Positions 11,290 through 22,892 of a stretch of 64,000 bases of DNA are shown here, one piece after another; within the stretch, counting starts at the first letter, position 1; each line of letters begins with the position of its first letter. Both the position numbers and the translations under genes were made by a program. This stretch comes from Zeugodacus cucurbitae (taxonomy: Eukaryota > Arthropoda > Insecta > Diptera > Tephritidae), in assembly GCF_028554725.1 (NCBI RefSeq), contig NC_071667.1, positions 86,714,001 to 86,778,000 of the forward strand, written 5' to 3'. The notes below the pieces were generated by a model that saw only the letters and a list, made by a program, of their open reading frames with translations, made no database searches and was not told where the DNA came from.

Positions 11290-11960
11290 CTGCACACAAA
11301 TAATTTCATATTTTTACAATAAATTTCCTGTTCCCTACAAAACAAACAAAAACCTATGAATTTCGAAATGACGATTGAAGCGATACAGAAAGACAACAAA
11401 TCCTCAATTTCGTGTAAATCCAGTAACGTTTGAAACGGTTTCATTAACCCATAGAAACAGCATTAATGATATCATCATTAATGCCCATAGAAACAGCATT
11501 AATGATTTCCATAATTGACAACTGGCGGAAAACGAATAATAAATAAGATATCTAAAAATAATGGTAGACTAAGAAGTAGATAATATTTTTAAGAAAAAAT
11601 CAGTTATTTAACTACTTTTTTAATTATTGAGCAATATATATATGTATATCCAATTTATCACAAATAACCTTTTAAATAAATGAGCATCCCTACTTCACGC
11701 TTTCATTAACGATCGGTGATCGTTCCTCTGCCAGTAGCTCTGTTGTTGCTTATAAAGCATAAATTACATAGGCAAATAACTGTAAATATTTGTCAAAGTT
11801 AAATAGCTTATTAGTCTACAAGGGGATTACAAAAGGCATCGCATTATTTTCATTTAAATTCACCACACATAATTCGAGCAATTTTTATATTTTCTTACGA
11901 AAACTTAAAAGTATTGTCTCCCGATTTAATATAGGTATTAATTTTTGAGTAAAAGTGGAA
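11290..11960. promoter_or_regulatory. divergent intergenic region between BigH1-like gene and cysteine-rich gene
   Basis: About 670 bp separate the minus-strand histone gene from the plus-strand ATG at 11961. It should hold the first exon and promoter of the former and the promoter of the latter. Visible structures are a duplicated 23-bp unit (11448-11470 and 11484-11506) around an ATTAATGAT palindrome, and the inverted repeat AACGATC-ggt-GATCGTT at 11708-11724. No clear TATA box is placed at a convincing distance. Confidence 0.45.
11448..11506. repeat. duplicated 23-bp unit with internal palindrome
   Basis: The unit 'cccatagaaacagcattaat' plus 'gat' occurs at 11448-11470 and again at 11484-11506. 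The 13 bases between them complete the palindrome ATTAATGATatcATCATTAAT. On the minus strand each unit reads through GCTGTTTCTATGGG, so each contains an ATG in the direction of the histone gene. The duplication therefore falls where the 5' UTR or start codon of that gene is expected. Confidence 0.75.
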
Positions 11961-13845
11961 ATGTTTAAATTAATCGAATGCATCGTTCGTATCTTTTTGT
12001 GCGCTTTGATAGTTCTGCGCCCTGGTTTAGCGATGATACCCGAAGGTGTGACGGATGTTCCCAATATTTACTCTAATTTTTTTCAATAATTTGTATTGCA
12101 ATTATTTAATTCGGGAGTGTCTTTTGAAACTAACATTTTTGGTTTTTTTTTTCAATTTGTTGCACTTGCATTTATGTTAAGATATAATGGACTACTCGTG
12201 TACGGACGATGAGCATTGTCAGTATTACGTAGCGGAAAGTATTATTTCGGCCTGCTTTAAGGGCATTTGTCATTGTTACAACAACCAAACGAAGATGGAC
12301 GTTATTTGCGAACCGAATGTGCGTTCTTAGGGCCACAGTAAGTACAAATAATATTTACACTAGAGTAATTCAATTACTTTGTAGATTCTCCGCACGAATA
12401 ACATTATTGGTGGTCACTGTCCTTGCAATCTCCCGCATGCCGAATGTCATCAATCGGATCATCTCTGTTACTGCGAGGAGAACTATGTGCCCACAAAGGA
12501 CAAGAGACGGTGCATACTTAGTGAGCAACAAAATCGGGCATTGTCCTCTCAATTTTTTAATAGATTCTTTAAAATATATCTTTGTAGGGGAAGTGTCATT
12601 GGGCGGACCGTGTGAAACGGACGAACAATGCCTGTTTTCGACTATATTCAGTCACTGCGATGAGGTCACGAAGAATTGTTCATGCAATGTTGACTTTTAT
12701 GCGAAAAACTCCACATGCCTATCGCAAACCAGTAAGTAAAAACTATCCCGGTGGTCACTGAGTTACTTTTTCCTTCGTTTACTTGCATTCGAAGAAGAGG
12801 AAAGGCAAAATTTTTATTGCAAGCTTCAGAATAACTTAACATAACTTTATGGGGGTAATGTTAACTTTTTACACTTTCTAGGTAAAGATATTAATTTGTC
12901 GATCTTGCTTACCGGTTTAAAATTAATGCTTTAGAAGCAAGACCTTCCTATATATTTTATTCCTACTACACATTCAGCCCCATCAGGAATCGATCGGAGG
13001 GGTGCGAAAGGGATATGCCAAATTCAGCATTTATTAGATTGTTTAGTATTTCAATACTTCTATTACCATCAACAGGGAATTTGTCCTCATGCTATGCCCA
13101 CATTTCAAGCCTCTCTATATCTATAGATATCTATATCGATGTATAATCAAAACCATAATCCCAAATCATAATTTAAGCTTAAGTCTTAAGTTAGGTAATA
13201 CTCGTATTTTTACATAACTATACCATTCATTATCATTTCTGAAGAGCTTAGATCTAAATGTAATGACAAAATGGATTGTGGGCCGCACAAAACTTGTTTA
13301 CCAGACATTGGTGAGTGCGTTTGCGAACCGAGCTATGTAAGCGCAAACACTTCGGAGGATTGTCTACCGGGACGAAAGCTCCACGAAGACTGTGTGGACA
13401 CGACACAATGCTACGCGATTATGGGACCGGGTGCAGCCTGTGAGAACGGAAAATGTCGCTGTAGAGAGGAATATGTGATAGTGACGAAGAAAGGCACCGG
13501 ACACAGTTATAGTGTTGCCATGGGAAGCGTCTGTAAACCCTTAGCGCGTGAGTAACTACCGAAGCAGCATAAGAATAGCATCCTCAATTAATTTGTGCGT
13601 CTTCTGTAGAAATCGGTCAGTATTGCAGCCTTCATGAGCACTGTCACAATGAGGATGAGAACGAGAATGAGCAATTGATGGAATGCGATCATGGTGAATG
13701 CGTCTGTCGGTTCGGCATAAAAAACAAATCACCCTGCAGCTTGTCCACGGCCGCAACTGTAAACATCAACAAAACTCTCCTATGGCTCATATTGGCGATG
13801 GCGGGTTTGCAAATGTATACTTTAAGATGGGAAAAACATGTTTAA
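11961..13845 (+). CDS. secreted or membrane-anchored cysteine-rich protein with EB/EGF-like modules, 346 aa
   Basis: Six exons join in phase: 11961-12045, 12182-12318, 12385-12520, 12588-12731, 13245-13547 and 13610-13845 (TAA). Donors include GTGTGA, GTGCGT, GTGAGC, GTAAGT and GTGAGT. Residues 1-24 form a signal peptide (LCALIVLRPGLA). The body holds about six modules of the pattern C-x(5-6)-C-x(n)-C-x(4-5)-C-x-C, for example CDHGECVCRFG and CENGKCRCREEY, as in EB domains. There are several N-glycosylation sites. The C-terminus has one hydrophobic segment (TLLWLILAMAGL) followed by only about ten residues, suggesting a GPI signal or a single-pass type I anchor. I do not recognise an orthologue by name. 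Its function is unknown; EB-module proteins are usually extracellular and often neural or immune-related. Confidence 0.8.
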
Positions 13846-13941
13846 ACTATTTTGGAAAATTCAATCGGTACCAGACCTTAATTGTCTGTAATTTGATTGA
13901 TTTCAATTCAGTTGTTTTCTTATAACATAGCTTGGAAATGA

Positions 13942-13947
13942 AATAAA
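13942..13947 (+). promoter_or_regulatory. polyadenylation signal of cysteine-rich gene
   Basis: A perfect AATAAA lies about 100 bases after the TAA at 13843-13845, a normal distance for a short 3' UTR. Confidence 0.55.
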
Positions 13948-15484
13948 ATATCACGATTTATTTAAATGAAGATGCACCTTTTTGATGTGGGTAAGAGATA
14001 TAAGAGAATAAAGGTCGCCTATTGGTAGCCATTCGGAGTTGAGCAGATACAGCTTTAGTTCGCCTTAACCTTCGATTACTCCATAGCACCACTACAGAGT
14101 GGTAAATAAAGGCTTCAAATGTCAATGGCTAATGAAAAAAGCAATTTAACAGAGTAATACATTTGTCTCTCACTTTATTGTTGTAGTTGATATACATAGT
14201 TTCATAAATTTTATTTTTTACATACATACATAAATTGTAATATTAAATTTATATATATGTAATAGTTTTTTCTACATTTTTGATCCCGCTATTGCGTTCT
14301 AGTTTACAACAAACATTATTAAGAATTATTGTCACTGGCAATTATCATTATCCAGTGGTGGTTAGTTTCAACAAATTTAACAGTATGCCCCGTGAAAGAA
14401 ATGAAAAGCAATTCAAAAGCTGTGAAAAACAGGAGAAAACAACAAAAATAAAGACTCATTAACTCTCACTTTACTGACTGGTTGGCTAATTGTGCCGAAT
14501 CGTTGCGATAGATGCTCGCCAAGCCAACCAAGGGGTCCAAGGAAAAGACGTGTGTTTGTATTTGTGTGCGTGTGAGACGAGTTGGGATATATTTTTTAAT
14601 ACTTGAAGTAACATGCATGCATGAATAAAACATTATTGCGTTAATTAAAAATAACTTTAAATTGGAATGCTCTATATGTAAGTGTGTGTGTGTGTGCTTT
14701 TAGCTTTGACTTCAAACGTTAGAACTTAGAACTAAAAAAAATGTGAGAACAAACAAGTTTGATCGCAACTGCGACTGGTGGTTGGGCTGCGTTACTTAGG
14801 ATCAGAGGGTTCTTTAACATTTTTTTTTTCGATAAAATAAAATAAAACAAAATTATATAATTGTAGCAGACGCAAAAACCTGATATAATTTACAAGATCT
14901 TACAATGAACGAATAAAAACACGAAATAACACATTTATGCTGCGTTTTTACAGTGATTCACATTTCACAATTAGTTATTTACATTCTTATTACTGTGTAC
15001 GTGTGTTATCGGTGTTTATGCTTTATATAACAATGAATTTAGCAAGTATAGTAGGTTTAATTACTTCCATAAAGTGCATACAATTTGTCTAACACATTTA
15101 TAATTTAAGTATTTGTAATAAAATATTTGAACGCCACACATAGCGGACGTGTGAATCATCAAGCGCGTCTCAATTACAATTTTCTGTCTCCTATTTTGCT
15201 AAATATCTTCGTTCGGCCGTAATTAATTAGTTTCACTTGCAGTTTCACTTCCAGTTGCAGTTTGAAGCATATTTCACATTTTTCCCATTTCATATTTAAC
15301 TTACTATCGATGCTTGCTACATATATTAACTGATAATTAATAGTATATCTGATAGGGCCTAAATGGTTCAACAGCGCGCTTGCTATATAATTTATGATGT
15401 TGAATGTAGGCTGATGGCGCAATGCGTTTAAAACTGCAGCGTAAAACCAATAAAACAAAAAAAGCAACATAATTGATAATAAGT
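13948..15484. other. convergent intergenic region and Vha55 3' UTR
   Basis: About 1.5 kb lies between the convergent ends of the cysteine-rich gene and Vha55. Minus-strand AATAAA hexamers (TTTATT on the plus strand), such as the one near 14174, suggest that the Vha55 3' UTR could be long. A TG tract occurs near 14683-14697. No coding sequence is visible. Confidence 0.5.
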
Positions 15485-18013
15485 TTAATGGCGGGAATCT
15501 CTGGGGTAGAATTCCGCGAGAATTGAAGCGGGGATACGCTTAAGCATCTCCTTGGGGAAGATACGCAGCAATTGCCAACCAATATCCAACGATTCGAAGA
15601 CGGTGCGGTTTTCGTAGTTACCCTGCGTACATAATCATAGAATTTAGTTTTTACAGTCTAGTTGTGGATTATACCACATAACTTGAGTCAACTCACCTGA
15701 GAAATGAAGTTCTTTTCGAATTTGGTCAAGAACTCCAAGTACAGCAAATCATCAGGCGTCAGCGCCTCCTCACCGACGACAGCTTTCATAGCTTGCACAT
15801 CCTTACCGATAGCGTAGCAGGCATACAGCTGATTGGAGACATCAGAGTGATCTTTGCGGGTCATGCCCTCACCAATGGCAGATTTCATCAAACGTGACAA
15901 AGATGGCAACACGTTGACTGGGGGATAGATTTGTCTGTTGTGCAGTTGACGATCAACGTAAATTTGGCCTTCAGTAATGTAACCAGTCAAATCAGGAATT
16001 GGATGGGTGATATCATCGTTAGGCATAGTAAGAATGGGAATTTGTGTGATGGAACCATTGCGACCCTCAACACGTCCGGCACGTTCATAGATGGTAGCCA
16101 AATCAGTGTACATGTAACCGGGGAAACCACGACGACCGGGCACTTCTTCACGGGCAGCCGACACCTCACGCAAAGCTTCAGCATATGAAGACATGTCTGT
16201 AAGGATGACCAAAACGTGCTTTTCGCACTGGTATGCCAAGAACTCGGCAGCGGTCAAGGCTAGACGAGGTGTAATAATACGTTCAATGGTTGGATCGTTG
16301 GCCAAATTCAAGAAAAGACACACGTTCTCCATGGAACCGTTCTCTTCGAAATCTTGTTTGAAGAAACGAGCAGTTTCCATGTTCACACCCATAGCAGCGA
16401 ATACGATGGCAAAGTTATCTTCATGATCGTCCAAAACAGATTTTCCGGGAATCTAAAAATAATTATAAAAAAAAGTTTTATTTTAGGTAAATATTTTCAC
16501 AATTCGATGCTGAATCCTCACCTTAACCAAACCAGCTTGACGACAGATCTGAGCGGCAATTTCGTTATGTGGCAGACCAGCGGCTGAGAAGATTGGAATT
16601 TTTTGACCACGAGCAATGGAGTTCATCACATCAATAGCAGAAATACCGGTTTGGATCATTTCTTCGGGATAAATACGGGACCAAGGGTTGATGGGTTGAC
16701 CTTGGATATCCAAGAAATCTTCAGCCAAAATTGGGGGACCTTTGTCGATGGGCTTGCCAGAGCCGTTGAATACACGACCCAACATATCCTCAGACACAGG
16801 TGTACGCAAAATATCACCAGTGAACTCACACACTGTGTTTTTCGCATCAATGCCAGATGTACCCTCAAACACTTGAACGACAGCTTTGGAGCCGCTCACC
16901 TCGAGCACTTGTCCGGAGCGAACTGTGCCATCAGCCAGACGCAATTGTACAATTTCGGCGAACTTGGGGAATTTCACTTCATCCAAAATGACCAAGGGAC
17001 CATTGACACCAGAAACAGTCTTGTATGCTATAAATATACAATAAAATTACATATTTTTAATGCAAAATTATTAATTATTAAAAATATTGTATTTAAATGC
17101 ACTGATCTCGTGGTCTGGCACATGAACAGTCTACTTGCTAACATAAACGACGTTAATTATCAAAGAGATAAGAAAATCCAACGACATAACGAATGTATTG
17201 AACGTCAGCTGACTGTATATCAGAGTAGTAACGAAAACCAGTAGAATGACAAACACCGAAAATGACAGCGAAAATGAAATCACTAATGAATTACATAAAA
17301 TACGTAGTTAATTTTGCTTTTAGCGAAATTTAGATTTGAAATTTAAAGACGCATCATGGAAATATAATCATTATACTCTGCTGTATTAAAATTTAACTAT
17401 CTTGTTCCCCCTTTTCAACGCCTATATGCATACATTTTCCTTAATTAAAATTTTTTTTTTCATTTTTAAGGAACTAAAATGTTGCAACAAATTGTTAATA
17501 AATAATTGTATTACTTTCATTGAATTGTTTTTCATTTGGTCAGGTGCTTTCCCATTTGATGGTTACTGTCATTCGCAGTAACTCAAATGTCACATGACAT
17601 CCCGAGTGCAACTTTTTCAATTGTAAATCGCTATATTCATTTCAAAGGCAATTTCTATAGTTTTCAGCATTCTTGAAAGTCCCATGACCACAATTACTTT
17701 TTTTTGTCACTCTAAAACGTATATATTTTTACTAAATAGGTTGAAAACTCGCAAATTTGGAGCAATGCAAAAACTAGGCCCCCAATGCAACTACATTGAA
17801 ATTTTATCGATTTTTGCCACTTCTTCTTTGTCTTAATATTCGCTGAGCTCCATTGACTGTCATGGCGGACTTAAATTTTTGTTAGCCCCGTCATACAAAT
17901 AAAAAAACATCACAATTAAATTTAAATTACTCACTTAAACGTGGCTGGGAGATGAAATCCCGGGAAACGGCCAGGACGTGCTCCCTGTTAGCTTGTTTTG
18001 CAGATATCGACAT
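15485..18013 (-). CDS. Vha55: V-type proton ATPase subunit B
   Basis: Four coding exons join in phase: 18013-17935, 17027-16522, 16452-15697 and 15622-15485 (TAA), giving 492 aa, the length usual for the family. Donors are GTGAGT, GTGAGG and GTGAGT. This is the regulatory nucleotide-binding subunit of the V1 sector, which alternates with subunit A in the hexamer that acidifies endosomes, lysosomes and apical membranes. Diagnostic features are REHVLAVSRDFISQPRL at the N-terminus, SAAGLPHNE at residues 174-182 in place of a canonical P-loop, PGYMYTDLATIYERAGRVEG, and the C-terminus EFYPRDSRH. Start at 18013 (MSISAKQANREH) is the only in-frame ATG near the conserved N-terminus. E-boxes upstream and in intron 1 suggest control by Mitf. 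Confidence 0.97.
17589..17598. promoter_or_regulatory. M-box-like site in Vha55 intron 1
   Basis: GTCACATGAC lies in the first coding intron (17028-17934). Its reverse complement is GTCATGTGAC, containing TCATGTGA, a recognised MITF/TFEB-class half of the CLEAR family. It echoes the pair of sites upstream of the gene. Confidence 0.4.
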
Positions 18014-18306
18014 TTTCTCCTCAATTTATTTGCGCTCCGAATTAGAGTCTCACAAAATCGTTTGTTGGCACACAAACTCTACAATTAATCTAAAGGAAAA
18101 CAACAAACGTTTTTGATTATAGTGCAAATTCAAAGAAATCTTATTTCCACACACGCACAATTTTCTAATAAGAATTTTTCTCTACTACTGGAGCCGAGTA
18201 GTTTTTCTGGTAGAGGTCAGTCAGCTGCGCGTTACGACGTCGTTGGAGTACGAAGAAAAATTCACACTGAAGTTTAGTAAGAAATATTCACAGTGACAAT
18301 ATAACT
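18014..18306 (-). promoter_or_regulatory. Vha55 5' UTR and core promoter region
   Basis: The sequence immediately upstream of the Vha55 ATG (toward higher coordinates) should contain its 5' leader and transcription start. The minus strand shows a GC-richer block with CGACGTCG and CAGCTGACTGACC near 18210-18245, which may mark the start site. I cannot fix the exact start. Confidence 0.4.
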
Positions 18307-18327
18307 GTCACGTGCGGTCATGTGACC
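18307..18327. promoter_or_regulatory. paired E-boxes (CLEAR/Mitf-like) upstream of Vha55
   Basis: GTCACGTG at 18307-18314 is followed after two bases by GTCATGTGACC at 18317-18327. These are a CLEAR-type E-box (CACGTG) and an M-box (TCATGTGA) on the same DNA, about 300 bp upstream of the start codon. In Drosophila, V-ATPase subunit genes are direct targets of Mitf through TCACGTGA-type E-boxes, so this pair is a credible regulatory site. Confidence 0.6.
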
Positions 18328-19675
18328 AAAACCAGAGTTGCATGCATTTCAACTGACAGTTACGGTTGGTTATAGTCTCTGCTAATTATTGACAACTGTG
18401 AATTGCATTCATAATCCAATTCTTCAATACATTTATTTCATATATTCTGGATCTACAATTAATTATATATGTAGAGTCTGTCTTGAACATATTAAATAAA
18501 CAAAATTCCTTAAATTTTATGTTAAAGAATTAGAAAAGCAAACTCCATATTGATAAGTTTACATATTAAAGTTTTAAACACATTAAGGATGTGTTTCGAA
18601 AATTGATATCCGCCACACTATGAGAACATTCTTTGAACTTGTCTCTGTTCTCAATTACTTTTTAACGAGATGTATTTGCCGCAATGAAATCAGAGAACTT
18701 ACAACATAGAGAAGGTGCAATTGGATTTTTGTATGATGCTCGATACCAAAGAATGTATAATAATTAATAATTATTAATTATTATTAATTATTAATTATTA
18801 TACGTTCTTTGACTAAACTACAAACTGTTGTAAGTTCTCTGATGAAATTTCATTTACGTTATCTGAAGTACTCACCTCAATGAAAATAGAAATTTAGAAC
18901 TCGGAAATGTCACTGCTAGGTTCTTGTTTGGGCTGTGAGCTTTTCCATGCTTTGGGTGTATGTCTTTACTACGCTGATACATGCACCATCCCCAACATGT
19001 AAAATTAAATATAACAGAAACAGACAATAAATTGAAACGCCGACAATGAAGGCGAAATAATTATATATTTCCATTCTTTTTTATAACGCGATTATATATA
19101 TATTTAAGATACACGGGAGTTTAAGGCTAGTTTTATCAACTCGTTTTTATACATCCAATTTCTACAAATCACTTTACTACCGTATTCTTGACATGTTAAG
19201 GAAGCAATTTTTGTTTAAAAAAATTAAATATTTGATCCCATCACATGAGTGAAAACAGTCTTTGAGATTAAAGACGAGCATTTCCTTTTTTTGCAGAGGA
19301 AATTTTTGATGTTCCCACAATGGATAAAACATTGTCCTATATTCATCTTGAATATAATATAATTTTGTGTCGTTTTAATTGAAGTCGATCAAGTAGGGCT
19401 GCCACTCATCTGCAAATACATATACATAAATTTTGTAGAAAATCATTTCAAGATTTACAAATACAACCATGTGCACTGATCTACCACGCGCTAAATAAAC
19501 AAAACAAATACTGGGTAGCAACAAACAATCGCACGGAAAATACCGGGATGGCAAGTGTACACTTTTTGACGGAAACGTTTGAACCGCTGCTTTTGCTCTT
19601 CCTCGTACATGTGGAGCCAGTGTTGGGGACGATGTTGTAGAGTGGAGTAGTGTGCCGCTTCGAGTTCAACAATCT
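18328..19675. other. intergenic, foldback element inside
   Basis: AT-rich DNA without a recognisable gene. It contains the foldback structure at 18683-18854, listed separately. Short frames at 19481-19672 are not supported. Confidence 0.5.
18683..18854. repeat. foldback element (palindromic MITE), about 172 bp
   Basis: Outer arms (18683-18705 and 18827-18854) share AGAGAACTTACAAC in inverted orientation. Inner arms (about 18745-18780 and 18785-18811) share an inverted CAAAGAA-TGTATAATAATTAAT segment with one or two differences. The centre is a near-perfect AT palindrome of ATTAATTATT units. The whole folds into one long hairpin interrupted by bubbles. No coding capacity and no clear target duplication is seen. 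Confidence 0.65.
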
Positions 19676-19965
19676 CAGTGCGTTCTGCCGTTCGTTGGAT
19701 CGCTCGTTCGATTGTTCGTTTTCACAGATCGGTTTTCATATCATAGTGTGTGCGAATTCGTTGCGTTGCGCGTTGTCGACAACGTTCAAATTGCCAGTTC
19801 GCCATTGTCTGCGCCACAGTTGTTGCCATCTTGTTCCGTCGCAGTGGTCGCGCTCGCGCTGCCGGTTTCAGTCCTTGTTTCCCATACCGCCGTTCCGCCG
19901 TAGTTCCGCCTCTGGTTGTTGCTGGTGTCATTTCGTCGTTTGTTTGTTTGCATTTGTGGAGTGAA
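19676..19965 (+). other. possible untranslated first exon (plus strand)
   Basis: An initiator-like TCAGTGCG (A at 19676) opens a GC-richer stretch that ends at GTGAA|GTGAGT, a strong donor at 19966. The interior has no long conserved reading frame. The next plus-strand coding start is at 25204, so this could be a non-coding first exon of the 2-oxoglutarate oxygenase gene. The evidence is composition plus two splice/start signals only. Confidence 0.3.
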
Positions 19966-22892
19966 GTGAGTTTTATTCTTTTTCTCTAATTTCTGTTTCT
20001 GTTTTTGTTTGCATTAATTTGGGTTAATTCATACATATATTGACACACGCAAACCACTGATGCACTTTGGACAATTCGAATAACTCGGACAAAAACAAAA
20101 CAATAAGAAAATGAAATATGTTAATCGATATGTAATGTGAAGAATTATCGCAGAGATCGCGAAGACTAGCGTACAGATTTGCTACATCAAAGGCTGCTTG
20201 TGTCGAAACTCTATTTTTAAACCTGCGCTTCTCGAAAATTACAGGTAGAGAATGGAAGCAAACGGTAGCAGGGCATGTGGCCACATTGGGCGTACGAAGT
20301 TGCTTTTAATTTTCCATTTACTTCGCTTGTTGATTTCTGCTGCGGCTGCAGATACTGAACTAAATATTCCGATTGGCACGCCACGTCTGCGTGTTGGCCA
20401 CCTCAACGGTTGGCCAATACTGACTGGAAAGTCTGTTCCACAAGCGGGATCTCAGAGCTTCACGGTTCGACTTATTTTAAGACTGGAAACGAGTTGACGA
20501 ACGCTTAGTACACGGCTATCATGTGGAGGCAGCGTGATTGGGTAGGAGTTTTCATGGTGACAAATCGTTGTAGAAATAATCAGTGGCACATATAGTACTT
20601 GTTCGTACATACTTAGTAATGCATGTATACATACATACATACATATGTACAGTTCAGTGAAAGTCGCTTACTCATGCGCCCTCGAAAGCGCCGTCCGTAG
20701 ACGCGTCGCGCTCGCCCCGCTTGATATCGGTTGGCTTGATATTTGGTACTTTGATTTAAGGGGAACGCAGCCGTTCTTATACCTCTACCCACCCCCTGAT
20801 TCTTTAATGCGCCCTTTCTGGGTGCAGTGCGGAGAGGAGGTGTACAATTTTAATGGAGTGTCTCGGTATTTGTTTGCCTTCTGTTTTGCTCCACTACACT
20901 CCAATGTGATCAAAGGGATTGTTCGTTTGCTCATGTTCGTTTTCATGTTTATTTTTCCATACACTTACGCATTCGGATTTCTGAGAAAGTGCACAAAGTG
21001 CAGTTATTTGCAGGCCTGCTGCCTCATTGAGTACTTCTGAAATGATTTGCTTAGTTCACCTTTTTCTTGTTAATTGCTGAGGAAGTAGAGGTGTATGTGC
21101 GTTTCCACGCTGCAATGCTTAAACCTTTTTCTCGCCCCTGGCCAATCGAACAAAAACAGCCACAGTCGCTCCATAAGTACAGTAGTGGCGGCAATAGGTA
21201 GACAGACTGCCTTTGTTTCGAATGCGAATACTCGAACTGTAGACACGACTGAAGTTAAGTGTTTCATGATTAATTTGTTTCACAATAAGCAAATCGTGCA
21301 ATTTGTGCATGTGTATATGTGTGTGTATGTGAGTGTGTTTTTACCTGTCGATATGCATGTGTGAGTGAGTGGATTGTTTGCAATGTTGCAAATTTTACTT
21401 GATTTGTTTCCGTTAGTGATTCAAGGGACTGCACAATGCACTTAACAATGGCAAATGTTAATGACACCTCCCCCACCTTAGAAGTTAACGGTTGTTGCTG
21501 TTGTTTTGTTTAAATATTGACGTTCGAAAAATATAGTTGAAATTGTAATTGCACGAGCAGTTAATATTTGTGCAAACGATTTGAGCTGATTTAGAAAAAT
21601 ACCGTTTGACGTACATACACCGTTACTTACGTAGTAGATGAGGCTCATAATTCTTTTTTTTTTTAAGGATAAAAAAACATAATTGTAAATAAATATGTAT
21701 ACAAACGTCTTCTCTGAAGTGAAATCATTTGGAGTTATATTTAACTTTGAAGTTTATAGGAACAAGATGATGTGAATAAGATTTCTACTAAATTCATTGG
21801 ACAAAGTCAACTTAAAACTCATGTGCTCTCCCACTGGTAAAACCCTGAATATCACTAACCTAGCGCTCTTGTATGGGAAAAGGTGAAATTAGTACAGATT
21901 TTCATTAACACCGTTATGAAATGCACACACCTGCATTACAGTTTCATATAGGAAACTTTTGTTGCTCATTATCGGCAAACTCTCTTTTGATGTTCCCATC
22001 GTTTTTACATTATTACAATATTTGTTCTCCAAATCTTGTAAATTCGCAGCACCGAACAGACAGCCTTGCCTTCTCGCTTACTCTTCTTTTATGATAATGA
22101 AATAAAATATGTGTAAAATGTTAGTGGTCTTACACAATAGAAACAACTAAAAAGGTGGAGATATCCATATGTAGCGAATAAATAATATACGCAGAAATTC
22201 TTACTAAATCCAAAAGCTCTGTAATAAATAAAAGTTGTATATTATATGATTTGATTGATTTAAAATATTCATGAACTCATTCATCTGTTGTCTTCTCTCA
22301 ATCACTTGAAAACTGAACAGCAAAGTTCCGATGGTAATAAGTTTGATGAGATCTGAATCATGAAAATAAAGCTTTTTTGTTTTCTCATTTGCTGCATGCA
22401 GAGCGCATAAGTAAATTTGTACAATTATTATCTAAAAATCGAGCTCCCTTCCCACCTCCAACCACGTGACAAATTTACATATGTGCATAGTGAGTTTTCT
22501 TGTGAGTCTTCACTGCGTTCATACTAACCTCTGTCGGTGTTTCAAATGTTCTCGCTTATTCGTTAGCGTCTCGCTCTTTGCATAGGTGTAAACGTGCTAA
22601 TGCAGTTATCACAATTATCTTCGTGCTTCGTTTGTTAAACAAATATTTATACCCCAGCACAACCGGTTGCGCAAGGGTCCATTATAATTGGATCATATTG
22701 CTGAAGAACAGGTGTTGTATGCCATATTGAATTTGGATAGCAACGCAACCATAATAATCAGATCGACCTGCCTCATATAATAAAATTTATATTCGATTCA
22801 TCACAAACAGATCAGATTGTCAGTTCGGATGTGATAGTAGATCCCAGCAAAATAGTAAGTTCTCTTAATCATTGCAGAAATAGTACAATCAA

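Noticed and set aside
10015..11322. Plus-strand frames rich in Ser, Phe and Leu
   Set aside because: Antisense of the Lys/Glu-rich BigH1-like exons; composition is explained by the real gene.
12317..12587. Continuous plus-strand frame through exons 3 and 4 of the cysteine-rich gene
   Set aside because: It uses the wrong frame in exon 3 and runs through the intron at 12521-12587; the spliced model restores the cysteine pattern.
16603..17244. 213-codon plus-strand frame
   Set aside because: Antisense to the Vha55 exon at 17027-16522, and its codons mirror that exon.
20645..21040. 131-codon plus-strand frame with hydrophobic end
   Set aside because: No recognisable domain and no splice or promoter context; possible chance frame in upstream DNA.
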